The notes beneath the pieces are model-generated. The model was not told where the DNA came from. It did no database searches and saw only the letters and a list, made by a program, of their open reading frames with translations. The position numbers were made by a program, and so were the translations under genes. From Vulcanisaeta souniana JCM 11219 (GTDB lineage: Archaea; Thermoproteota; Thermoprotei; Thermoproteales; Thermocladiaceae), in assembly GCF_026000775.1 (NCBI RefSeq), contig NZ_AP026830.1:620001-684000 (forward strand): a DNA stretch of 64,000 nucleotides, written 5' to 3'. This document shows positions 53,692 through 63,582 of the stretch, piece by piece; within the stretch, counting starts at the first letter, position 1; each line of letters begins with the position of its first letter.

Positions 53692-55119
53692 TTAGGTTTC
53701 AGGTAGTACTGATACGGTAATGTGGTGCGGCATACTATAGACCTTGGCTATCTCATTCTCGATCTCGGTGGCGATATCATGGGCCTTAGATACACTCATA
53801 TCAGGCGGTAAGTAAACAAGTATCCACATAACGCTCATTCCCTCTATATTAATAACGTGGACATCACCAACATGACCACCATATTTAGAACTAACGGCTT
53901 CAGCCATCTTCCTGATCTCGGTAATATTAATATCCTTATTATCAGGTTCCAAATGAACCCAAACCCTTGCGTTAGGCACAGCCTGCCTGATGTTATTCTC
54001 TATATTTCCTATAACGCGGTTAATGCTGCTTAGCCTAGCATTACTCTTTACGACAACGTGCATACTAACTATTATGCCTATTTCATGGGAATTTATTATG
54101 TCCAGGTCGTGAATATTAACGATCAGCGGATCCCTGATCCCAGCAAGTATTTTCTCAATTTTTTCACGAAGTTCAGGTTCTACGTGAACCATGACAATGG
54201 ATTGCCCGATTTCATGCTTTACGGCAGATTCAACATTATCAGCCACGTCATGAGCCTCTGAAATACTTAAGTGATCTGAAACGCTGATTGTTACCTCCAC
54301 GTGAGCCATGGAACCCACCCTTCTGGCTCTAACGTCCTTCACAGAGGCAACACCAGGTACCGAGCTAGCTATATTCATGACCCTCCTAACAAGATCCTCG
54401 GACGTCCTATCCATTAACTCATCTATTGACGTCCTCATTAGGCGAATACCAATTATTGAGAAGTAAATTACTATTCCAAAGGCCACCATGGCATCAAGCA
54501 GCGTGCCCCACCTATCAAACAATCCAGTGTTGAACCTCTCTATTATTAATCCAACGATCATGAGAACCACCACGGAAGCCGAAATGGCAATATCACTCAT
54601 GAAATGATAGGAATCAGCCTCAAGAGCCCTGCTATTCCACTTAACAGCCATTCTTCTCAGTGCCCTTGATCTATTGGTATCAATTATTATCGCTATGGAC
54701 ATAACAATAATGGCCACGACATCAGGGCTAAATGGAACCTTCATTATTATACGCTCAGCGCTCTCATAACCAATTAGTATGCCAGCTATGATTATGAATA
54801 AGGAGCCAAAGAGCCCGCCAATGCTCTCGGCCTTACCATGGCCAAACGGGTGCTCCCTATCGGGAGGCTTAGAGCCGACACTAACTGCAATTAGTGTTAT
54901 TGTAGTTACTAGGATATCGAGAAATGTATGCATTGCCTCGGCTAGTACGGCCAAGGAATTCGTGAGTAACCACGCAGTGATGTTCATTATTGTTATTAAT
55001 ACAGAGGCAAGTAACGAGAGGAGCGCCACCCTGGTCTTCTCATTCCTCATATACGAGGATAGGCTTCTCATGCTTACTTCCCTATCGTCTGAATCATTAA
55101 TTAATCTATCTTTATCCAT
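53692..55119 (-). CDS. Cation diffusion facilitator transporter with three C-terminal ferredoxin-like domains
   Basis: This exporter removes divalent metal ions in exchange for protons. The 475-residue protein has six hydrophobic segments in residues about 30-235, with the two transport sites AEAMHTFLD and DSYHFMSD. The cytoplasmic part is unusually long: three consecutive dimerisation-type units can be read, near 255-320, 332-395 and 408-473. Each has the pattern V-x-D-V, a central hydrophobic strand and a SxxxAHDIA/IExxI helix. Ordinary family members have one. A perfect palindrome lies just upstream of the start, and the divergent gene is a second metal-transporter-like protein. Confidence 0.88.
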   Translation of the reverse strand: MDKDRLINDSDDREVSMRSLSSYMRNEKTRVALLSLLASVLITIMNITAWLLTNSLAVLAEAMHTFLDILVTTITLIAVSVGSKPPDREHPFGHGKAESIGGLFGSLFIIIAGILIGYESAERIIMKVPFSPDVVAIIVMSIAIIIDTNRSRALRRMAVKWNSRALEADSYHFMSDIAISASVVVLMIVGLIIERFNTGLFDRWGTLLDAMVAFGIVIYFSIIGIRLMRTSIDELMDRTSEDLVRRVMNIASSVPGVASVKDVRARRVGSMAHVEVTISVSDHLSISEAHDVADNVESAVKHEIGQSIVMVHVEPELREKIEKILAGIRDPLIVNIHDLDIINSHEIGIIVSMHVVVKSNARLSSINRVIGNIENNIRQAVPNARVWVHLEPDNKDINITEIRKMAEAVSSKYGGHVGDVHVINIEGMSVMWILVYLPPDMSVSKAHDIATEIENEIAKVYSMPHHITVSVLPET

Positions 55120-55126
55120 GTTCTCT

Positions 55127-55154
55127 AAATCGATATTAAATTTGATATCGATTT
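55127..55154. promoter_or_regulatory. Palindromic operator in the CDF transporter promoter
   Basis: AAATCGATAT (55127-55136) and ATATCGATTT (55145-55154) form a perfect 10-base inverted repeat with an 8-base spacer, 8-35 bases upstream of the CDF start and covering its promoter. This is the expected place for a metal-responsive repressor. Confidence 0.6.
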
Positions 55155-55193
55155 AAAAAACTAACTCTTGGGAAGGGTTTATTAATCCCTACT

Positions 55194-55208
55194 TTAGGGT
55201 AACCCTAA
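55194..55208. promoter_or_regulatory. Palindrome at the start of the NiCoT-like gene
   Basis: TTAGGGT-A-ACCCTAA is a perfect inverted repeat with a one-base spacer whose last base is the A of the ATG at 55208. The TATA-like TTTATTAATCC (55178-55188) lies about 27 bases upstream, so the palindrome sits on the transcription start. A similar GGGTAAACCCTAA occurs before glpK. Confidence 0.5.
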
Positions 55209-56218
55209 TGAACATTAATACACACGCCAGCTTAACACCAATGATGAACCTTGCAATTCTGGGAGTGGTTGCAACAATACTTGGACTCGGGATATTCAAC
55301 ATAAACTTCCTACTACACCCAACAGGCCAATTAACAGTAACCGAGATACTGGTAGTATCCCTATTTCTAGGAATGCTCCATGGCATAACGCCTGACGAAC
55401 ACACATGGCCAATAACCTTCAGCTACGCAGTCGGCGAGTATAGTAGTAAGGGTGGCATGAGGGCAGGGTTCCTATTCTCCCTTGGTTTCACGCTACAGAG
55501 GGCGCTCCTAACTACGCTGGGCTACATAGGACTTGCCTACATCTACATGAGGTACAACCTAGATGGGCCAGTCTACTTCATAGTTGGACTGGTAATGGCA
55601 ATAGCAGGTTCATACATCTTGAAGGGCAGGTACTTCCACCTACCAATCGATGTATTGCTTGGCGGTCATCAACACCACACCAATGAAGCCAGAAGAATAC
55701 CACTTCATGAGGCTCATCCCAGGGAGGTCCCAATAAAGATGACCATTGTACATGGACTAATAGCGGGCTTTGGCTTTGGGGCTTACGCATCAATAATAAC
55801 ATTTGTACTCGCCCCAGAAATGCCAAGCATCTGGTATGCACCATTACCTGGTTTAATGTTTGGAATAGGCACAATGATAATGCAGATAATACTCGGCGCG
55901 ATCTTTGGTGGATTGTTAAGGGCTAAGAAGTTCACCGAGGAGGAGGTCAAGTACGTTGGTAGGAAGACCGCAGGAATTACACTGTACTATGGAGGAATTG
56001 TATTTGCACTGGTTGGTTTATTAATAATCTTCCTGCCGCAAATTGATGCATGGGCAATAAGTACCGGAATACCAATACCAAACCTTGATGCAATAGACAT
56101 AGGCTTCTTACTGGTGATCTCGGTTGTCGGCATAATCGGACTCTACGGCATAATAAAGTCATACAGAGAAGCGGTCAAAGTCCATAGGATAAACTCAACT
56201 AACCCAAACTCTAGTTAA
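55208..56218 (+). CDS. Polytopic membrane protein, NiCoT/UreH-like metal transporter
   Basis: The 336-residue protein has about eight hydrophobic segments. The motif GMLHGITPDEHTWPITFSYAVGEYSS (residues about 58-83) recalls the histidine-aspartate signature of nickel/cobalt transporters (HAxDxDH), and GLIAGFGFGAYASI near 183 recalls their second conserved region. A cytoplasmic or external loop near 155-170 is rich in histidine (GGHQHHTNEARRIPLHEAH), suited to metal binding. The divergent CDF exporter and the palindromes in between strengthen a metal-homeostasis role. Nickel or cobalt would be natural substrates in a cobalamin-making organism. Confidence 0.65.
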   Translation: MNINTHASLTPMMNLAILGVVATILGLGIFNINFLLHPTGQLTVTEILVVSLFLGMLHGITPDEHTWPITFSYAVGEYSSKGGMRAGFLFSLGFTLQRALLTTLGYIGLAYIYMRYNLDGPVYFIVGLVMAIAGSYILKGRYFHLPIDVLLGGHQHHTNEARRIPLHEAHPREVPIKMTIVHGLIAGFGFGAYASIITFVLAPEMPSIWYAPLPGLMFGIGTMIMQIILGAIFGGLLRAKKFTEEEVKYVGRKTAGITLYYGGIVFALVGLLIIFLPQIDAWAISTGIPIPNLDAIDIGFLLVISVVGIIGLYGIIKSYREAVKVHRINSTNPNSS

Positions 56219-56256
56219 TTAAAAACTAATTTTTACCAATAAGGTAAAATAAAAAT

Positions 56257-56820
56257 CTACGACTTTGACTCGGTCTTTATTAGTGCCAGCGCTTGGACAA
56301 CCCTCCTCACGAGCTCCAGGTCGGCCTTAACCCTGGCATACACATCATCAGGTACCTCACCCCTTGTCTTACTATCCTCAAGCTCCTTTATCATGCCGTC
56401 TACCTGGTCTGTAGTAAGTGTTGTAACGTCCATCGACCTAAACCAATGCTCCTTAATGCCCTTGTCAATCTCATCAATCTTTGACTTAACTTCTTCATAC
56501 ATGCTGGTTAATTTCGTAAGTGTGTCGGTCAACTCGGTGGATGATCTTGAGTACTCCTCTTCATCAATGAGTCCAAGCTCCTTCTTGACTTTAAGCATGT
56601 CGAGTTCTTCTCGTATTGAATCAATGCTTGCCTTTAGTTCATTAACCCTAAGCGCCAGTAGTATATTGTCTACGTCCCAGTTCCGCTTGACGTTACCTAC
56701 GGCGGTCTTGTAGTCAGACCACATATTATTTAATCGCTTGATCTGCTCTATGTAATTATCATAAGTCTTGTTTATTTGTTTAAGTAATTCTCCATAGATC
56801 TTCAGCATTTCATCGCTCAT
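56257..56820 (-). CDS. Coiled-coil protein, function unknown
   Basis: The 187-residue product is almost entirely helical and highly charged, with heptad-like runs (NELKASIDSIREELDMLKVKK, LTKLTSMYEEVKSKIDEIDKG). It is related in build to the gene directly upstream, whose stop overlaps its start (ATGA, 56817-56820): both contain a GLIDEEEYS/GLIGDDTYN-type segment and a DGKISKEVYEKLKAEI/RGEVPDDVYARVKADL-type C-terminus. This suggests duplication and probably a heteromeric rod. No enzymatic motif is present. Function and partners are not recognised. Confidence 0.6.
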   Translation of the reverse strand: MSDEMLKIYGELLKQINKTYDNYIEQIKRLNNMWSDYKTAVGNVKRNWDVDNILLALRVNELKASIDSIREELDMLKVKKELGLIDEEEYSRSSTELTDTLTKLTSMYEEVKSKIDEIDKGIKEHWFRSMDVTTLTTDQVDGMIKELEDSKTRGEVPDDVYARVKADLELVRRVVQALALIKTESKS

Positions 56821-57599
56821 GAGATCACCCCCTCAATCTCAGCCTTCAATTTCTCATAAACCTCCTTACTAATCTTACCATCCCTATACATCTCCTCAAG
56901 CTTCGCCAGAGAAAGCTTCAACTTACTGATCTCAGGCGTTACGGTAGTTAACAGTAGCCTCCTGTAGTGCTGGATTATTGTTGATTCAACCTCTTGATAC
57001 CGCGTATTTAACTCCTTAAGCTTATCATCAACCTTACTAAGCTTCTTCTGAATGTCATCTTTAAGCTTGTTATACGTATCATCACCTATCAAGCCCATGC
57101 TCCTCCTAAGCTCAACCTCCTTAAGATCCTCGCTATACTTATTACGAATCCTCTCAAGAATAATCATGTACCTCCTCAACTTAGCCTTCTCGGTCTCCCA
57201 ACTCTGCCTTGTGGATTGAACAGAACCCTCGTAATCTTTCCATTTATCATTAAGTGCCTTGGCACTACCCTCGAATTTGGAAATTATTACCTCACTATTT
57301 CTAATTAATTCATCCTCAGCCTCGCCAGTAACTTCCACATGGGCTGGGGCAACCACGGTGGGGGCAGTGGTAACCTGCTGTGTCTGTTGAGTCTGCTGCT
57401 GCAACGGTTGGATAGTCTGTGACGGTTTTACCTCCGCCTTTGCCTGCGGCCCCTTTGACTTCATATATTGAACATATATTGGGCATTCAAAATAATCGCC
57501 AAAGCAATACCATTGAAATGGATTTATCGGTCGTTGCGCGTATGTACATATGTAACCATTCGCGGTCCTCTCAAGTCCTGGACAAACAGCCCTAGACAT
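56817..57599 (-). CDS. Protein with N-terminal four-Cys domain and coiled coil
   Basis: The 260-residue protein has four cysteines in its first 40 residues (C6, C18, C32, C39), spaced as a possible zinc or iron-sulfur site. A Gln/Thr/Pro-rich linker (about 50-90) follows, and then a long coiled coil to the C-terminus. The C-terminal region resembles that of the coupled downstream protein. It could be a scaffold in which the Cys domain contacts a partner. The gene probably has its own promoter in the 54 bases before it. No known family is recognised. Confidence 0.6.
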   Translation of the reverse strand: MSRAVCPGLERTANGYICTYAQRPINPFQWYCFGDYFECPIYVQYMKSKGPQAKAEVKPSQTIQPLQQQTQQTQQVTTAPTVVAPAHVEVTGEAEDELIRNSEVIISKFEGSAKALNDKWKDYEGSVQSTRQSWETEKAKLRRYMIILERIRNKYSEDLKEVELRRSMGLIGDDTYNKLKDDIQKKLSKVDDKLKELNTRYQEVESTIIQHYRRLLLTTVTPEISKLKLSLAKLEEMYRDGKISKEVYEKLKAEIEGVIS

Positions 57600-57653
57600 T
57601 ATTACTAACCTGTTATTTTAATTACTTATATATGTTGCGTTCATTGATTTTAT

Positions 57654-58334
57654 TCAGGTTATCAACGCCGTAGCGTAATCCTGAGGCACACCAAGATCCA
57701 CGTAATTACCATCTGTCAAGAATACCATTATCCTTAAACCCAACGCCTTAAGCTCCTCAATGTACTTATTCATGTCAAGTCTCTCCTTATTCAACTTCTT
57801 AATAAGAGAACCTCGCATTAAGTAAATGCCAGTTACTATGGGAAGCGTCATTACTGGCTTTTCCAACCAACCCCTAAACTCACCGCTGGGACTAATATCA
57901 AGCACGCCATACCTAGCCGTTAACCTATACCTAATGGACGCTATTGTGATATCAGCATTATTGGACTTATGGAAATCCAACGCCTTGGCCAAGGGTAGGT
58001 CAGTTAGTACATCGCCGTTTATCACAATCACATCGTCATCATCATTTACCAGGTCCCTAACATACCACAGTTGCCCAGCAGTACCCAATAATTGATCTGC
58101 AACAACGAACTTGACCCCGGGCAACGCATCTCCAAGCAATGAGACGACCTTATCAGCCATGTATGCTGTAACAACAATAATGTCAGTATAATTCAACCCC
58201 TGCTCCCTAACCCAATTCAATATATGCTCTATTATTAGCCCATTACGGAGCGGCAAGTATGGCTTTGGAACAAGGTACGTGAGCGGCCTTAATCTTTCCC
58301 CCAAACCAGCAGTTAGGATAATCAGCCTCAGCAT
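57654..58334 (-). CDS. Sugar-phosphate nucleotidyltransferase (NTP_transferase family)
   Basis: The 226-residue enzyme activates a sugar phosphate with an NTP. It has the family signature TAGLGERLRPLTYLVPKPYLPL at the N-terminus, VINGDVLTDLPLAKALDFH near residue 104 (the metal-binding GD), and GWLEKPVMTLPIVTGIYLM near 155. It lacks the C-terminal left-handed helix, so it is the short form, like mannose-1-phosphate guanylyltransferase or glucose-1-phosphate thymidylyltransferase catalytic domains. The stop lies 55 bases before the start of the coiled-coil gene, and the Cys-rich protein gene lies 9 bases upstream. Confidence 0.85.
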   Translation of the reverse strand: MLRLIILTAGLGERLRPLTYLVPKPYLPLRNGLIIEHILNWVREQGLNYTDIIVVTAYMADKVVSLLGDALPGVKFVVADQLLGTAGQLWYVRDLVNDDDDVIVINGDVLTDLPLAKALDFHKSNNADITIASIRYRLTARYGVLDISPSGEFRGWLEKPVMTLPIVTGIYLMRGSLIKKLNKERLDMNKYIEELKALGLRIMVFLTDGNYVDLGVPQDYATALIT

Positions 58335-58343
58335 TTTTAATAC

Positions 58344-58682
58344 CTACATGTAATCCTTAAGTCCAAGCTTTTTCAAATGCCTGTTAATTACCGAGGCCTG
58401 CTTATCAAGCTGCTTAGCCTCCTCAACAATATCCCTATCCTTTGACTCCATATTCTTGAGATCAAGTAGGCACCTGCCATCAGGGGCCATCACATGAGCC
58501 TCACAGACCGCATACTGACACTTATACCCAATGCAGGATCCACCGAATAATGTACATTGCGTAGTGACCTTACTACCCTGCCTAGTAATCTTTAGGGCCT
58601 TCTTTGCGCATCTAAAGTATTGGAAATTACACCAGGTACCATCGCAATACTTAGCCCTTACCTGAACATTAACCCTAGACAC
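58344..58682 (-). CDS. Small cysteine-rich protein, function unknown
   Basis: The 112-residue protein has eight cysteines in its first 70 residues (two in YCDGTWC, then near 25, 42, 49, 55, 60 and 70), enough for two four-Cys metal sites. A charged helical C-terminus follows (KNMESKDRDIVEEAKQLDKQ). No match to a named zinc-ribbon or ferredoxin is seen; the spacing is irregular. It begins an apparent operon with the nucleotidyltransferase gene 9 bases downstream. A TATATATAAG-type element lies near 58717-58727. Its Cys domain may be distantly like that of the 260-residue neighbour. Confidence 0.55.
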   Translation of the reverse strand: MSRVNVQVRAKYCDGTWCNFQYFRCAKKALKITRQGSKVTTQCTLFGGSCIGYKCQYAVCEAHVMAPDGRCLLDLKNMESKDRDIVEEAKQLDKQASVINRHLKKLGLKDYM

Positions 58683-58752
58683 AGTGATCCCCCTTAACTC
58701 CTAACTACTTACTTACCCTTACATATATAAGTTTTTTCCATTACTAATAGAA

Positions 58753-59712
58753 CTACTTAAATCGAATCAACACTTCACCAACCAACTTCGCATAGCCAAG
58801 GGAGTTCAGGAAATCAAGAACCTCATTAAGCCTTGGTGATGAACGCGCACCTCTCCTGGTGACCTTAAGCGATGCAGCTGCATTAGCGAAGACAAGCTTA
58901 TCTATGGGATCCAAGTCCAGCATCGTGGCCGTGATGTAGGCTGCTGCAAAGGTATCACCAGCGCCCGTGGTGTCCACGGGAGTTACCTTAAAGGCATCCG
59001 AGTACTTAACCTCACCATCCTTAAGCAGTAACGCCCCGCGGGAGCCCAACGTAACTATCAACTCCCTAACCTTAACCCTACCCACAATATTTTCAGCCGC
59101 CCTAACAACACTCTCAGAACGCCCAAGCTCCCTCGCTTCAAAACTATTCATAAACCAAACATCAACGTCATTAACCACATCCCTAATTACATCAAGTCCC
59201 TTCTTGGCAAGCGCCGTTCCACCATCAATGGATATCGTTAACCCCATGGACCTAGCAGCGCGCTTTGCAGACTCTATAATCTCAGTCCTGCCCAAGGCAA
59301 CATGTATGTGCGAGACGCCATTAATCACCTCGTTAATTACATCACTGGGGGTCAGGCCAAGGTTAGCACCAGTATATCTAATCATTCGTTTAGAACCATC
59401 AAGACCAACAATGACTATTACCGTGCCCGTCCTCTCATGACTAATGCGCTTTATGAACCTAGTATCAACACCCTCAGACTCCAACTCCTTAATTAACATG
59501 TTGCCAAATTGATCATTACCCACGGACCCAAGAAACCTAGAGCCAAGCCCAAGCCTGGCCACTGCAACGGAGAAATTAGCCGCAGAACCACCGCCACCCA
59601 TGTAGGTTTCATACGCATCAACTGCTTCATCAGGCCTCGGTATTGCATCAGCCTTCACATATATATCCAGGTTCAGGTTACCCATTGAAAGTACTACTAT
59701 CTTTTTGTTCAC
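58753..59712 (-). CDS. PfkB-family carbohydrate kinase
   Basis: The 319-residue ribokinase-fold enzyme phosphorylates a sugar or nucleoside. It has the N-terminal substrate-binding GGGGSAANFSVAVARLGLGSRFLGSVGND near residue 39 (PfkB signature 1 region) and the C-terminal VDTTGAGDTFAAAYI near 246, which carries the catalytic aspartate and anion hole. The specificity is open; ribose, fructose, 2-keto-3-deoxygluconate and nucleosides are all used by this family in archaea. It is divergent from the small coiled-coil gene at 59749. Confidence 0.88.
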   Translation of the reverse strand: MNKKIVVLSMGNLNLDIYVKADAIPRPDEAVDAYETYMGGGGSAANFSVAVARLGLGSRFLGSVGNDQFGNMLIKELESEGVDTRFIKRISHERTGTVIVIVGLDGSKRMIRYTGANLGLTPSDVINEVINGVSHIHVALGRTEIIESAKRAARSMGLTISIDGGTALAKKGLDVIRDVVNDVDVWFMNSFEARELGRSESVVRAAENIVGRVKVRELIVTLGSRGALLLKDGEVKYSDAFKVTPVDTTGAGDTFAAAYITATMLDLDPIDKLVFANAAASLKVTRRGARSSPRLNEVLDFLNSLGYAKLVGEVLIRFK

Positions 59713-59748
59713 GAGTAGCTTTATTAACCGGGCCTATTAATTTTTGAT

Positions 59749-60288
59749 GTGGATAATGCAGACGTAAAGAAATTGCTCGAACTCAGGGATAAGCTGGATA
59801 ATAGGATTAGGGAACTCCAGGAGGAGCTTAATTTATTGAATGAAATAAAGAACGTCCTTGATAACATAATAAAGTCACAATCAATAGTACCAGCCACCGA
59901 GCTTGTAGGCAAGCCCCAGGATCTAGGCAGGTTAGTGGAGACCAGGGAGATCAGGTCTAGGACCAATAATGAGCTGTTGGGCACGGTTGAGATCTACGAG
60001 GGAGGAGTCAGTATTAAGCCAATAAAGCCCTTTAGTAAGGATGTAACGGCGTTCAGGAGGTTCTTCAGGGATAAGATACTCGAGGGTTTTAAACAGGAGG
60101 ATGATAAGTTAGTTAGGGATGGGCAATTAAGGCGTGAGGAGGCCTTCAATTACGAAATCAAGCTCGACGGTGATAACGTCGTTAATATAATCATTAGGAA
60201 CTACAGGAACGATGAGAGACTCAGGGAAATAATTAGGGCAATTAGATGGACCCTTGAAAGGGTTCTGAAGATGGAAGGAAACGAGTAG
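59749..60288 (+). CDS. Conserved protein with N-terminal coiled coil, function unknown
   Basis: The 179-residue product starts at GTG 59749 with a short coiled coil (VKKLLELRDKLDNRIRELQEELNLL, residues about 5-40). A compact alpha/beta region follows, with VEIYEGGVSIKPIKPFSKDV near 92 and NVVNIIIRNYRNDERLREI near 150. It looks like a cytoplasmic protein with a helical hairpin and a mixed domain. I do not recognise the family. The stop lies 6 bases from the 3' end of the DNA ligase gene on the other strand. Confidence 0.6.
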   Translation: MDNADVKKLLELRDKLDNRIRELQEELNLLNEIKNVLDNIIKSQSIVPATELVGKPQDLGRLVETREIRSRTNNELLGTVEIYEGGVSIKPIKPFSKDVTAFRRFFRDKILEGFKQEDDKLVRDGQLRREEAFNYEIKLDGDNVVNIIIRNYRNDERLREIIRAIRWTLERVLKMEGNE

Positions 60289-60294
60289 TAAATC

Positions 60295-62115
60295 CTAGGG
60301 ATTAGCCCCCTCCTCTATCTTAACCTTCTTCTGCCCCCTATACATCTCAAGTATCTCGTCAACCGTGGTTGCTTGCTCAGGTGACTTATCCGTCCTATAG
60401 CGCCCTGTGAACCTTGGGAACCTAATGGCTAAACCAACGTCTGGTCTAACGGTTCCCATGCAACAGGTATGGAGCGGACTTAGGGTTATTTCTGCACCGA
60501 TTATTTCAAGAACGACGGCTGGTACGAACCACACGTCGGGTTCCATTTTAGAGACAACCCTTGGGTGCCTATGAGGTATCCTGTATGGATCGAGCATTTG
60601 CTTGAGCTTCACCAAGTCCTCATCGGTGAATCCACTACCCACCTTGCTCACTGTATAGAATTGATCAGTCTTCGGATCATAAGCCGCAATCAATAATGCT
60701 CCGTAGGCCCCAGCCCTCTTTCCACGTCCCCAAAAGGCACCAACAACCACTAAGTCCAGGGTATCCGTCAACTCACTCCTGTAGTCACGCTTGTACTTAA
60801 TCCAGAGCCAGCCCCTTGCTCCCATTTCATAGACTGAGTCGGCCTTAATGGACTTGCACATGACCCCCTCACAACCATCGCTTATGGCCTCATGGAAGAA
60901 CTTATCAAGCTCCTCTGCATCATTAATCACTCTCCAGGTAGCTAGATGAACGTAATCACTTGGCTTGAGGATCTCGAGTAACTTTCTCTTCCTATCAATC
61001 AGTGGTAGGTTCGTTAAATCCTGCCCATCTACATACATAGTATCAAACAGGAATATATTGACTGGATACTCCTTCATAGCCTCCTTAATATCATGCTTCC
61101 TCTTCCTATGCATCAACTCCTGGAAGGGCCTAAACTCACCCGTGTCCGGGTCAATGGCAATTATCTCACCCTCAACAATGAATTCCTTGGCATCAATGGC
61201 CTCCTTAACATACTCAGCAACGTCTGGATAAGCATACGTAATATTCTCAAGTCTCCTACTGAATATCCTAACCTCGCCATCCCTAGTCCTATGCACCTGT
61301 GCCCTCTCGCCATCATACTTATACTCAACCATTGCAACACCACCGAGTTTAGCCAGGATCTCAGAGGCCGTACTCAATCTCTCTGCAAGCATTGGCTGGA
61401 TGGGTACACCCGGCGTCACATGGATCTTGGCCAGGGCATTCTGGCCCTCTCGGGCAACCATCTTAGCTATATAACCGAGGTCCGGGTAAATATGGTAAGC
61501 CCTCTCTAGGGCATCTCTAGGCACCTTGTAGGCGTCTGACAATGCATCCAGTATAGTCATGTCGGCAACCCCGAGCCTCAGCTTACCAATTACAAACCTT
61601 GCAATATACTTGGCCTCCTCAGGCTTAGCCCTTGAGAATAGGTATGTTAGAAGCTTAACCTTAGTATCCTGAGCACCCTCACCACTCGCCCTGGCTATAG
61701 ACATCAATGTATCATAAACCTTACCCATAGTTAACTCCTCACCACCTCCGCCGCCAAAGAAGTCCAGTATTGACTTACCACCACCCTGCTGAGGCTTACT
61801 ACTCATTATCCTCTTTGCGGTTTCGCCAATATCGCCAAGCTTCTTATATAAATCTTCTACTTGCTTAACAGAGGCCCCAGTGGCATTGGCAATAGACCTA
61901 AAGGTGAATTTCTCAGCAACACCAAGTTCTACACCCTCCCAATCAGGCCTTAACTGGCCAAGTATGAAGTAAATAACCTTATCAATAACATCCGGTGGCG
62001 ACTTCTTTAGGAGGGAGGATAGTAACTTGGCCATGACAGTCCTTTGGGTAGTCGCCTCAATACTCTCAAGAACTCTCACAACATCAATGAACTTAATATC
62101 ATTACCACTAGACAT
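60295..62115 (-). CDS. lig: ATP-dependent DNA ligase
   Basis: The ligase seals nicks during replication and repair. The 606-residue protein has an N-terminal DNA-binding domain (1 to about 220), and the adenylation domain with the nucleotidyl-lysine motif [12 protein letters not shown] (K266). Further nucleotidyltransferase motifs are [27 protein letters not shown] and [11 protein letters not shown], and an OB-fold C-terminus ends with [19 protein letters not shown]. Around 113-125 a flexible Gly-rich segment carries KSILDFF, similar to a PCNA-interaction motif though without the usual glutamine. Length is normal for crenarchaeal ligases. Confidence 0.96.
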   Translation of the reverse strand: MSSGNDIKFIDVVRVLESIEATTQRTVMAKLLSSLLKKSPPDVIDKVIYFILGQLRPDWEGVELGVAEKFTFRSIANATGASVKQVEDLYKKLGDIGETAKRIMSSKPQQGGGKSILDFFGGGGGEELTMGKVYDTLMSIARASGEGAQDTKVKLLTYLFSRAKPEEAKYIARFVIGKLRLGVADMTILDALSDAYKVPRDALERAYHIYPDLGYIAKMVAREGQNALAKIHVTPGVPIQPMLAERLSTASEILAKLGGVAMVEYKYDGERAQVHRTRDGEVRIFSRRLENITYAYPDVAEYVKEAIDAKEFIVEGEIIAIDPDTGEFRPFQELMHRKRKHDIKEAMKEYPVNIFLFDTMYVDGQDLTNLPLIDRKRKLLEILKPSDYVHLATWRVINDAEELDKFFHEAISDGCEGVMCKSIKADSVYEMGARGWLWIKYKRDYRSELTDTLDLVVVGAFWGRGKRAGAYGALLIAAYDPKTDQFYTVSKVGSGFTDEDLVKLKQMLDPYRIPHRHPRVVSKMEPDVWFVPAVVLEIIGAEITLSPLHTCCMGTVRPDVGLAIRFPRFTGRYRTDKSPEQATTVDEILEMYRGQKKVKIEEGANP

Positions 62116-62232
62116 AGCAATTACAATATTCTATTAGGAGGTTAATTAAACCACCGCCCCGTAATACCCAAAGAATAGGCTGAGTAGGCAGGGCACTAAA
62201 GCTTTAATAGATAAGTCGTTAGTTCTCAGTAA

Positions 62233-63525
62233 ATGTCGATGGACCCAGACTCAGTATTAAGTAAGGTATTAGATGTGGTGAAGACACACAATAAATGGCG
62301 TAGGTTAGAGGCAATAAATCTCATACCTAGTGAAAACGTGATGTCGCCATTGGCGGAATACGTGTATTTAAATGATATGGAGGGAAGATATGCAGAGGGC
62401 ACATTGGGTAGTAGGTACTATCAAGGGACTAAGTATATTGATAAGCTTGAGGGACTTCTTGCGGACTTAATGGGGCAGTTATTTCACGCAAGGTTCGTTG
62501 AGGTTAGACCTATTTCAGGCACTATAGCCAATGCCGCGGTTTATGCAGCACTTACACAGCCTGACGCCACTATAATGTCTGTCCCACTTAATTCAGGTGG
62601 GCATATAAGCCATAAGACAACAGGCGCGCCAGGAATTTTTAGATTGAAGGTTGTGGATTTGCCGTGGAACAATGACGAATTCAACATTGATGTTGACAAG
62701 AGTATTAAGTTAATTAAGGAGGTTAAACCAAAAATCGTGATTTTAGGAGGTTCCGTGTACTTATTCCCACACCCTATTAAGGAACTTCTTGATGCTGTTC
62801 ATGAGGTCAATGCCGTATTACTTCATGACTCAGCCCATGTGCTTGGATTAATAGCTGGTGGGGCATTTCCAAATCCGCTTGATTTAGGCGCTGATGTCAT
62901 GACATCATCAACGCATAAGACATTTCCCGGTCCTCAGGGTGGCGTGATCTTCACAAATAGGGAGGATTTATTTAGGAACATTCAAAAGGCTGTATTTCCT
63001 GGCTTAACATCTAATTATCATCATCATAGGTACGCCGCAACTGCCGTGACGGCAATAGAGATGATGAAGTTCGGTAGAGCATATGCCGAACAAGTTGTTA
63101 ATAATGCACGGGCATTAGCAGAGGAATTACATGCTCTTGGATTTAGTATTGTGGCTGAGAATAAGGGGTTCACGAGGACTCACCAGGTTCTTGTTGATGT
63201 TTCGAGGGTTGGTGGTGGCACGAAATCCGCTGTTTTGCTCGAGGAGGCTAACATCATTGTAAATAAAAACGCGCTTCCCTGGGATAGAGGATTTAGGGAC
63301 CCAAGTGGGCTTAGGCTTGGTGTTCAAGAAATGACTAGATTTGGCATGGGTAAGGACGAAATGAGAATTATCGCGGAATTTATGGCCCGTGTCCTCATAA
63401 AGAGGGAGGATCCAAGTAATGTTAGGAGGGAAGTGATGGAATTTAGAAGGGAGTTTACGCAGGTTAAGTATGGCTTAACGCCAAAGGATGTTGGTATTGA
63501 TTTCAATATAAGTATACTAATGTAA
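62233..63525 (+). CDS. glyA: Serine hydroxymethyltransferase
   Basis: GlyA interconverts serine and glycine with a pterin one-carbon carrier; in archaea of this type the carrier is a modified folate. The 430-residue PLP enzyme has [12 protein letters not shown] near residue 25, the [19 protein letters not shown] region near 50, and the Schiff-base lysine in [15 protein letters not shown] near 228. Archaeal forms differ from bacterial ones in the N-terminal half, as here. ATG 62233 lies about 28 bases after a TATA-like GCTTTAATAG. The next gene, mptE, makes the pterin for such carriers. Confidence 0.95.
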   Translation: MSMDPDSVLSKVLDVVKTHNKWRRLEAINLIPSENVMSPLAEYVYLNDMEGRYAEGTLGSRYYQGTKYIDKLEGLLADLMGQLFHARFVEVRPISGTIANAAVYAALTQPDATIMSVPLNSGGHISHKTTGAPGIFRLKVVDLPWNNDEFNIDVDKSIKLIKEVKPKIVILGGSVYLFPHPIKELLDAVHEVNAVLLHDSAHVLGLIAGGAFPNPLDLGADVMTSSTHKTFPGPQGGVIFTNREDLFRNIQKAVFPGLTSNYHHHRYAATAVTAIEMMKFGRAYAEQVVNNARALAEELHALGFSIVAENKGFTRTHQVLVDVSRVGGGTKSAVLLEEANIIVNKNALPWDRGFRDPSGLRLGVQEMTRFGMGKDEMRIIAEFMARVLIKREDPSNVRREVMEFRREFTQVKYGLTPKDVGIDFNISILM

Positions 63526-63582
63526 GTGGCAGGTTCATCAGTAATTAAAACTAGATCTTATGTGGTTAATCGAGGAAGCTCT

